This document shows positions 56,197-64,000 of a stretch of DNA of 64,000 nucleotides, in pieces. The stretch is taken from assembly GCA_032158265.1 (NCBI GenBank), contig JAVTIF010000023.1:186001-250000 (forward strand), read 5' to 3'. The stretch's first letter is position 1; every line of letters starts with the position of its first letter. The translations under genes were made by a program, and so were the position numbers. The DNA comes from Bacidia rubella. Lineage: Eukaryota; Ascomycota; Lecanoromycetes; Lecanorales; Ramalinaceae. Below the pieces are notes generated by a model that was not told where the DNA came from, did not search any database, and was given only the letters and a program-made list of their open reading frames with translations.

Positions 56197-59100
56197 TCAA
56201 TAACACTTCACCCCCTCAGGCCCCTTAACCGCAGCAGGTAAAGCCCCACAAGGCACCGTAGCCTCACACCCATCGCACCCATTCGCAGTGATATGGCACC
56301 CGTTATCCAGATAACTGCTCCCGCACGTGTTCGCGTGGTCGTTTGTGTAGAAGTTGTCGAACGCGGATTTGATCTGTGCGCCGGTCATGCCCTAAGAGTT
56401 GATAGATAGTGTTAGCTTAAGTTGGGGTGGGGTTTGTTGAGTGGTGGGGGGGGGATGGCGGTGTACTGAGAGGATTGGGAGAAGGGTGAAGAGATTATGG
56501 GGTGAGAAGTAGGTGCAGAACGTGGGATCTAAGCTCATACGCGGATCGAGATAAGTGAAACCAGGAGAATAACAAAACATACCCTCTTGTAGCTAGCAGC
56601 CGAATCCGATCCACTGCCCCCATCATCATCATCGCACACGAATATCGCTGCGCACCCCCATGTGCTATCTGAGCCGAGCAAGCCCGCTGCGAAATCAGCG
56701 CCTGAGCTGTCTGTACCAGCGATGTAGGATGTTCGCGCTGTGTAGAGGTAGGTGTCTACGTATTGTGATACCGCGGCTTTGCAAGTCCCGGATCCGATGG
56801 AGCTGCAGAGGCCGGACCCGTCGTTGTTGGATTTGTATTGTTTTGGAGTGGGGGGAGCGGGGGGAGGGGGTGGGGGGGACGGTTTGAGGGAGTCGGAGAG
56901 GAGGGAGGCGAGGTCGCCGGGCTTGAAGGAGCGGGTTGGGGGAGGGGGGTCTGTGGGTACGATGTGGTAGGTTGGTGGGTTGGGGTTGACGGGTGCTTTG
57001 GGGCTGAAACTGGTTTTGGAGGTCGGTGATGCGAGGGGTGGGCTGCTTGGATTAGGGGGTGAGTTGTTTGGTGGGATCGGGGGGCTGGAGGAAGAGGATG
57101 CTACTGGTGGGGATGAGGTGGAGGAGGCGCTGACAGGGGAGTCGCAGCCTTCGGTTGTGCCGCGGGGGCCGAGAAGAGGGATGCATTCGGCGGAATCGGG
57201 AAGGGGGATTTCCGTGCCCGGGTCGCCGGCTTCGGTGTCTTCGATGCCGGAGATATCGTCGTCGAGGGTGCAGAGTGAGGGGGTGGCGCTTGCTGCTGAT
57301 GATGAGGAGGAGGAGCGACTGGAAGAGGGGCTGGTGGAGTTTGTCGAGGATGAAGACTGGGAGGAGGAGCGACTGAAAGTAGGGCTGGCGGAGTTTGACG
57401 AGGATGGAGACTGGGAGGAGGAGCGACTGAAAGTAGGGCTGGCGGAGTTTGACGAGGATGGAGACTGGGAAGAGGAGTGTGGTGGGCTTGATATTGATGC
57501 TGTAGAGGAAGGAGATTTGGGCGTATCGCTGCTCTTTGTTGCGGATGGTGAGTTGGATCGCCCGCTTTGTGAGCTGTCTGGATCGTCTTCTTCAGGATCG
57601 TCTTCTTCCTTTTCGGATTCTTCTTCGACTTTCTCATTGTCTTTCGTCGCTTCTTCTAGGGCATCTTCCTAGAAGACTGTAAGCTGTGAGCTAGAGCAGA
57701 TGTCGGTGAGGACTTACCAATTCCGTTGCTGCCTCAGATGCAGCAGCCTCTGAAGTTGCTGCGGCCGCAGCGTCGGCAGCTGCAGCTGCAGAAGTCAAAC
57801 TTGCGATGAGAGCGTCAAAAGCAGCTGCCAGGGGGGAACCAGCAGCGGCTAGAGCGGCGGCGGCGATGGCAGCTTGACAAAAATCAGTAAGACCTCAGAT
57901 TTCATAGTAAGTAGGAAGATACCTTCCAAAGCCTTGTGAGCCTGATCCTTAGCATCCTTTTTGGCCTTTTCGCTGCTCGGATCCTTCTGCAGTGCCGTCG
58001 CTGCATCTGATGCTGCGCCAATACCTGAGGAAACTGCAGGCACGCTTGACTGAGAAGGTGTAGCAGCAGGTGAGAATGTTGAAGAGACTGCAGGCCCGCT
58101 CGACTGTGAAGGTGTAGCCGCAGGTGAGAATGTTGACGATGGCTTTGTTGTCATCGATGGAAGGTTTGACCTGGTGGTGGACATACTCGCCCTCCGTGAG
58201 CTAGCGATAGTTGTTCCGGAGTTACTTGTGACGCCTTCGAGTATAGTATTGTTTTGACTTGAACTGAAGCGATTGATAGTGGTGGAAGCCCTTGGTGAAG
58301 CAATAGTAGTCAATTCATCAGGAGTCATTGACGTCGCTAAGGTACTGTTAGTGGTGGTCGAGCCTGGCCTTCGGACAGTGTATGACTTGATAATGGTCGA
58401 CGATATCTTGCCGCTTATGGTGCTGTTGCGTGATTGAGAAAGAGATGGTGTATGCGTTTTGGCACTCGCTCTAGAAGAGGTTTGGCTGAGGTGAGTCGTT
58501 TCAGGCTCTGCTCTCTCATCCAGAGCGTCTAGATCTCGTCTAATCAAATATTCGTCGTCCACTGCCACAGTCCGAGCAGTTTCACGAACAACAGTGGTAG
58601 GAACTGCGTTGCGTTTGTTGATTGTCTGCGTGACTTGTCTCGCATCCACCACGTATGCCTTCGTTACGGCAGGCACAACAGTCGTACTGAAGGAAAACGG
58701 GTAGATCATATCAGCCCCAGCTCTGCCTACACCATTGCGTGCACGTTTAAGGGGAAAAAGTCTCTTTCAGATTCAATTAGTAAGTGCCGACGCAGAGAGT
58801 AGGTAGACAACTTACTCCTAATGCTTGATGAGAAGCTGCTTGCCAGTCCTGCTCTGCTCTTTGGCCGCTTCCTGGCGGCAAAGGCCACTTGCCTGCGTTC
58901 ACTGCCTTACTACCCCTGATTCCACTGGCTCCTAGAAAGATCTGCCAACTTTGTGTTGCACATATGGTTTCTGCGCCCGTACCGCCTTCGATGAAAGTCG
59001 CAGCGGGGAACTCATCGCAGGAGAAGACGACACCCTCCTTGAAGAACCTTCCTGGCACTTGGGAGATAGACACGCGTGAAGACAAGGTTGGTGGTCCATT

Positions 59101-59583
59101 TGCTGCCTTTGCGTCCAGGCCTGGATTAGGCCCTGCCAGTATGATAGCCTTGTTGCTCGCGGAGAAGTCCGTGAGGCCAACACTGTTCGCAATCGCCGTG
59201 ATCTTTTGACCCGTTTTCTTGCCCTTGGATGTTACAGTGTCGCAGTCATCATGTTTGAAGCAGCCGCACGATGTGCTGCGTCTCTCGTGTTTGTCAGCTG
59301 CATCAGGGTCATAGTAGAACTTTTGGTATCCGCCAAGGTCGCCACCTGTGCCTCCATGTTTGTTTGCATAAGCGGCTACGTTTTCGCAGATCAGAGGCAT
59401 AGCAGCGCAGTTGTAGACGAGTGTGGGCACGGCTTTTGGGGCTGCGATACGGAACTCCCTACCTCCACTGGCAATGTATACGGGTGTTCCTTGTGCGTTC
59501 ACTGTCGTTGTTGTTGGTGGTGCAGCGAGAATTGGTACGACGAAAGCAAGGATGGTTGGAAAGTAAAGGAGGAGGATCTTCAT
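56197..59583 (-). CDS. Secreted NucA/NucB-type nuclease-like modular protein
   Basis: Five exons on the minus strand: 59583..58816, 58763..57923, 57872..57718, 57668..56583 and 56391..56197; introns of 52, 50, 49 and 191 bp; about 1,014 aa. MKILLLYFPTILAFVVPILA is a signal peptide. The N-terminal domain (about 35-260) has NCAAMPLICENVAAYANKHGG, the Cys-rich STSCGCFKHDDCDT and VVFSCDEFPAATFIEGG, then EQDWQAASHQAL; the CDEFP...EGG motif is that of the bacterial NucA/NucB deoxyribonuclease family as found in fungi. Next come KRARNGVGRAGADMIYPFSF, a Ser/Thr-rich linker with two 18-residue repeats, an Ala-rich exon, a Ser/Pro linker with three 18-residue repeats and a C-terminal Cys-rich module (TCGSSYLDNGCHI, GCDGCEATVPCG). 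It is probably glycosylated and extracellular or wall-bound. Nuclease activity is inferred from the motif only. Confidence 0.75.
57307..57468. repeat. Three 54-bp tandem repeats (18 aa) in the Ser/Pro linker
   Basis: Units at 57307-57360, 57361-57414 and 57415-57468. The last two are identical; the first differs at several bases. On the coding (minus) strand the unit encodes SQSPSSSNSASPTFSRSS. Confidence 0.85.
58022..58135. repeat. Two 54-bp repeats (18 aa) in the Ser/Thr linker
   Basis: On the coding strand the unit encodes STFSPAATPSQSSxPAVS twice, with Gly or Val at x. Boundaries are approximate. Confidence 0.75.
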
Positions 59584-60760
59584 ATTGAGTCAAAGAAATG
59601 GAGCCCAATCGAAAAGCTGCAGAATACGCAAAAATGGAATGCTCGAGCAGGTAGTTGAGTGCCATGACAGGATAGATATAGCGTCGCCTCTAGATAGAAT
59701 GCATGAATTGCATACTCGACCATGTCCACACACATCTTTCTGATGGTTGCATAAACGACCCGTTCGAGCAAGGCAGATGCGTAGCAAGGGACATGGGGAT
59801 ACTGAGTACCCCTCTTTAGACTGACGTGATGGCTTATGCTGCAAAGTGAAGGCCTGCCTGATCATACTCCGAATGAATGCTAGTTTGTTTCTAGACTCCG
59901 CAGGAAACGGAACGAATGATTGCAGAGCGGTCAAGCCCGTCAATTGATGCTGTGCCCTGCCATTTGTCGGGAGACGTGGGGTCAGAAGACATGTTGGTAG
60001 ACAGCATATCCAACGCAAGCGGGTAGCTGGTCGTCATGATCGGGCTATAGCTGCTGCTGTAGAGTAGATTAAGGTCCTGCAGCGGAACGGAACGATGTCT
60101 CAGATGGCGGAATCAGACTGATTATCATCAAGGCACAGCCCCATATATTCGGATGACCTGCATAGCAGTCCGTATATTTCGTGCATGTGAGTGGATAGAG
60201 ATGTTTTCGGCCCCTGCAGATAATGTGTGCTGGAAACGTTGGCACGGGCTTGCCATCCCGCTGCTCTCTCCCACACTATGTTTCCTTGTGCCGCGTACTG
60301 TTCGAGTAAGGCTTGGATATGTGCCGCCTGACGGCAGTGAATTATGCATTGGCTGAAACATGGCTTGCATAAAGTGGACAACCTCTTATGGACCAATCAC
60401 ATCAGCTTAAAATACCTATCTCACTGTTGGTTGCGTAGATAGTAATGAGAGAAGAGTGAGGAAGAAGAGAGAGGAGAAGAGAGATGAACCTGGCTTTTCA
60501 TGTATGCCTGTAATTTCCGTCGAGGTGCGGGGATCACCGGGATCGGCGGAACTCAGCCCCCGAGGTTAAATAAGTGTGGGGGCGAGGAGCTTTAGGGGGA
60601 ATGGTAGGGCTAACGACATCATTTTCGACTCCTCTCGCCTTCTCGCAAATGGTGTCTCGGACGCACTCTATAGACATCTTGCATTAGCACCATAACTGTC
60701 CTTGTATGCCCCATACCGTCCTGATATCCAAGATTGCTCTCCGTACAAGTGCTGTCAGTC
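59584..60760. other. Divergent promoter region
   Basis: Separates the NucA/NucB-like gene (-) from the F-box gene (+). Purine-rich GA tracts lie at about 60445-60485. Open frames on the minus strand are unsupported. Confidence 0.4.
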
Positions 60761-62012
60761 ATGGGTGCCAACACCAGCTCCGTCACCCAAAATCATCCCA
60801 TCGATGCCGACAACGCCGACGATGCTGAGAATCCGACCCAAGAAAACCATTATGGCGACGTTGTGTCTGAGAATGACCATTACTGCGCCTTGTGTGGCGT
60901 TGCATTCGATGTCTTCGCTGGTCTCTACCGTTTGAGCGATGTGACAGATCAAGACGTAGCTTGGACCAATTACTGCATATCTGGTACGTAAATCATTTGG
61001 GCCAGTCCACCGCATCAGCTTATATACGCCAACAGTGTGGGCAGAACTGGACGAGATCCATTTGTCAGGCATTGCAGACTACTGCATATCTTTAAGGCCG
61101 CCGATAAACAGGATACCCCCGACAGCATTCGACTCACGGCTTAGACCAGAAGACGAAACTATAGATGTCGACCTCTGGGAGCAAGGCACAGCATACCATG
61201 GTGAGCTCTACGGAGATATAACATCTCCCACTGTTGCATATCCAATGCATGTACCATGCTGGAAGATCTTGCAGCAACAAATCGCACAGCATACCTCAGA
61301 GTCTGCTGCCAGTGATGATTTCATACGTGCACTCGGTGATCTGTTCGCCAGCCAAACAAAAGAATCGGAATATCGCGGGCTGCACCCAGATTGGTGCGAG
61401 GATTACGACGGCGCCGAACAATTCTGGCGAGATGGCTGGACATACACGGATGATGTAGACGCCTCAGAAACAGCTGGTTTTCTAGAAGTCGCCCCTGAAT
61501 GGGACTATATCGTGTTTGACCCAGACTATGTTCCAAATTGGGAGGCTTTCTTCTCCAAGGACTTCTTCCCTCGCAAAGATGACGCTCTTACTCGTATGGA
61601 TGCAAGCAGCAACCCCGGCAATGACCCGATGCAAACACTTCCCGAGGAGCTACGCCACTATATCTTGGGCTTCCTCCCATCCTCATCTGTCCGTGCAGCT
61701 AGGTTAGCCTTCCGTTCTATGTCGACAACATCACTGAGCAAGGACTTCTGGCGGTCAAGGTTTGACTACCCTCATGAATTCTGGCATCTAGTGTTCCCTG
61801 GCTGGTACCAGTATTGGAAGAGAATAGATGGCAATCAAGCTATCGACGGGCCGAAACTCTACTGCAACATTAAGCATCTGACTGCTCTCAACTCGAGGAA
61901 TTTGCAGAACAGACAACGTATATCTTCGCTCTGTAGACAACTGGTATTCCGGTTGATAGAGCAGTATAGACTTGGCCAGAATAACATCTCAAATCCCTCC
62001 GATACTACATGA
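60761..62012 (+). CDS. F-box protein with N-myristoylation-like start
   Basis: Two exons, 60761..60983 and 61036..62012, with a 52-bp intron (GTACGT...CAACAG); 399 aa. The start is taken at MGANTSS, which fits an N-myristoylation signal (Gly2, Ser/Thr at position 6); an upstream in-frame ATG at 60734 would hide it. Residues 40-60 hold a Cys pair in HYCALCGVAFD. The F-box is at about 280-320: MQTLPEELRHYILGFLPSSS, then a Arg-rich turn and SKDFWRSRFDYP. The N-terminal half is Asp/Glu/Trp-rich (WEQGTAYHGELYGD, EWDYIVFDPDYVPNWEAFF). Similar architecture is common in filamentous ascomycetes. It would recruit a substrate to an SCF ubiquitin ligase; the substrate is unknown. Confidence 0.8.
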
Positions 62013-62434
62013 AGTGGAGCAATTAGATAGAAGGGCACAATGTTACCCTCATAGCACAATCAAAACATTGCTAGCGTTTGTCTTGAACCTCATGTATTGA
62101 AACAAGGTGACTGTACTGGGCCAATCAGATTCGATCGGAGACAATGAGCGGGCCTAGCATGCGAAGGTCAGTTCTGAATCGCTAACAGCATTATATAATG
62201 ACATAGATAGAACGGTCGGTAGTCTCAACTAGATGTACCCTATATCCTACAGTGTCACCGTCTTCTCATTTCCTTTTCGAATCCCTCAGTCTTGTGCTCA
62301 GCAGTTTAGAAGCCTGGATTCAACATCGGACACCAATGGGACTTTGTTTGGCTTGAGCCCAATCTATATCATTTCTCCAGCACTTACAAAAGCGCATTAT
62401 CAACCCCGAAGAAAGTCTCACACCGCCCAGCTAC
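62013..62434. other. Convergent 3' region, nothing convincing
   Basis: A + frame (62233..62541) overlaps the antisense of the next gene and is taken as a shadow. Confidence 0.4.
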
Positions 62435-63022
62435 TCACGAAACAGCCGCCCCTTCCCCTCCATCTCCCTCATCACCAGCCCCAATACTCCCCCTCGCCAT
62501 CATCACCGTCCTCTGCCCCGCCCTCGGCCAAAAAACCGTAATCCTAGCCACAGCCGCATCTCCAGGGTTCTCCCTAACATACTCCTGCAGCGCACTCATC
62601 ACAAACCCCGCCTCCTCATACGTGATCCTCCGTTCCACCCTCTCACTCCCCCCGCCCCCACTCCCACCACCTCCACCACCTCCTGTCTCGACAGGCTCAA
62701 TCACAACTTCAATCCCCCTCTCGTTGATGCTTTCCTTGCGGTACATCTCGCTGCTGGAGTGTTGATCGAGGTCGTTTGCGAAGTCCCCGAGCGTGGCGGT
62801 GAGGTCGAATGGGTTCAGAGGGGTTTTTGGCGTGGAAGGGGTGGAGGTTATGGATAGGTCGACTTTGTAGGGTGTGGATGGGACGGGGATGCCGGGTTCG
62901 TGGGTGATTGGGGCGAGGGCGTTGGATGTTGGGGGTTGGGGGAAGGCGAGGGTGAGGGAAAGGCAGAGGAGAGTGAGGGAGATGCATGGGAGAGCGATGC
63001 TATGGAGAGATGGGGAGAACAT
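62435..63022 (-). CDS. Small secreted protein with Gly-rich loop (195 aa)
   Basis: Single exon. SIALPCISLTLLCLSLTLAFP is a signal peptide. The mature chain is Pro/Thr-rich at first, then YKVDLSITSTPSTP, a NPFDLTATLGDFANDLDQHS segment, IEVVIEPVETGG, a Gly run, RRITYEEAGFVMSALQEYVRE and VARITVFWPRAGQRTVMMARG. There is no Cys in the mature part. The order (strands, helix ending EYV, paired strands) resembles the proteins at 12607 and 28366. Function unknown; effector-like. Confidence 0.62.
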   Translation of the reverse strand: MFSPSLHSIALPCISLTLLCLSLTLAFPQPPTSNALAPITHEPGIPVPSTPYKVDLSITSTPSTPKTPLNPFDLTATLGDFANDLDQHSSSEMYRKESINERGIEVVIEPVETGGGGGGGSGGGGSERVERRITYEEAGFVMSALQEYVRENPGDAAVARITVFWPRAGQRTVMMARGSIGAGDEGDGGEGAAVS

Positions 63023-64000
63023 GGTGGAGGGGTTTGATGGTGGGTGCGCTATGTGACACGAGGTTAGGTGTGTTCAGCTGAGAGCTCTTTTTTCTTGCTT
63101 ACTTACTTGCTTGGGGCGGAGTCAGATTCTTTCATGCGCTTGTGAGACAAGTTGATGGGAAGGCACGGACATGTCTGAGAAGATCTGGCATTTGCGCAAG
63201 TTGTTTTCTATTTGCGATTGAGGCCACACACTAAGACTGACGTTCTACCTCGAAAATGATGGCTCGTTCACGCGTCCTGCATTTGGCAAAGGTATCGTGA
63301 ATGTGAAAACGGTGGTATGTCTGCAGTGGTCGTGACTCAAGCTGCGGAGGCGAAACGAAATGTCCTGTTGCGTGATAGGAGATGAGTTCCGTGGTATATT
63401 TTGGTAGAATAAAGATTCGAAAGATCAGTGTGGGAGCGTTGACTTGGGATCATTGGGTCAGGAAGTGGAGGACAAGGTAGTTAGCGACGTCAGAGTGAGG
63501 GCGCAAGGTGCGGTAGAATCGCTGTGGGGAAATCTGGTGTCCTCAAATGCTTCGTGTGAAAGAAAGAGCCTTTAATTAGATGTACGAGATGGAATTGACA
63601 TCTTTGGGAGTCCTTCGTACTGATCAATAATCATCTCTGTCGTGGTTTCTAGTGGAGCGAGTCATGCAATGTCAGCGGGCATTTATGGTGGGCTACATTG
63701 TGTTTGCGCACTGGAAGAAACCGCTGTTGAGAGGCACGAGAGGAGAAATCACGCACTGGAGTGGGTCCTTCCTATATAGACCCTCACACATGTGCATCGA
63801 AGAAGTTGAACGGACCAAGTGGCCTCTGGGTTTCAAGTTAGTAGTAGGAAGGACAGAGGACTAGGATCTTATGCGATTCAAGGAGTGCTGGAGTGGAGCA
63901 CGATGTAGAGGGATAAAAAGTATTGGCAGAGTTTAGCAGCTCGAATTTTACGCGTTTCCTGGTCCGAAGAAGGATTACTCTGTTGTTGGACGGGCACTAT
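63023..64000. other. Intergenic region to the window edge, nothing convincing
   Basis: A 70-codon frame at 63652..63864 has no support. No RNA gene or repeat recognised. Confidence 0.4.

Noticed and set aside
57101..57637. 178-aa minus-strand ORF rich in Pro and His with repeats
   Set aside because: An alternative frame of the same exon. The phase of the flanking introns selects the Ser/Pro frame instead.
56980..57672. 230-aa + strand ORF rich in Glu and Asp with internal repeats
   Set aside because: It is the antisense of the Ser/Pro-rich exon 4 of the NucA/NucB-like gene, codon for codon in register. The minus strand has signal peptide, splice sites and continuity with other exons.

Overview
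The window is nuclear DNA of a filamentous ascomycete, most likely a dothideomycete. The evidence is short spliceosomal introns (about 46-190 bp) with GT-AG ends and CTAAC/CTGAC-like branch points, pyrimidine-rich leaders, a fungal SDH2/SdhB, a PTH11-like rhodopsin-fold receptor, a trans-aconitate methyltransferase, MFS drug transporters, many small secreted proteins, and one very AT-rich island of the kind left by repeat-induced point mutation (RIP). No rRNA, tRNA, CRISPR array or intact transposon was found. All exon boundaries were read by eye from phase, splice motifs and family continuity.

Layout. 1-10 kb: rhodopsin-fold membrane protein, SAM methyltransferase, LtrA-like membrane protein, a basic low-complexity protein, and a 14-TM MFS exporter. 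11-15 kb: small secreted or orphan proteins and a broken gene relic. 15.5-27.8 kb: a dense block of conserved genes (a two-TM conserved hypothetical, a 12-TM MFS exporter, SDH2, a membrane-anchored double-psi beta-barrel protein, a TPR-SET protein, a kelch-repeat protein). 28-43.8 kb: accessory-looking territory with secreted proteins, a decayed isochorismatase-like gene, the AT-rich island (33.73-34.68 kb), an intronless 745-aa orphan-type protein, and long gene-poor stretches. 46.1-55.9 kb: a giant DUF6606/DUF3638/DUF3645 gene that carries an in-frame stop and an 11-bp tandem duplication that shifts the frame. 56-64 kb: a five-exon secreted NucA/NucB-type nuclease-like protein with Ser/Pro/Ala-rich repeat linkers, an F-box protein and another small secreted protein.

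How the genes relate. There are no operons and no clear biosynthetic cluster. The left half is housekeeping and transport. The right half is enriched in secreted proteins, decayed genes and low gene density. That contrast between a conserved compartment and a faster-evolving one is the main theme of the window.
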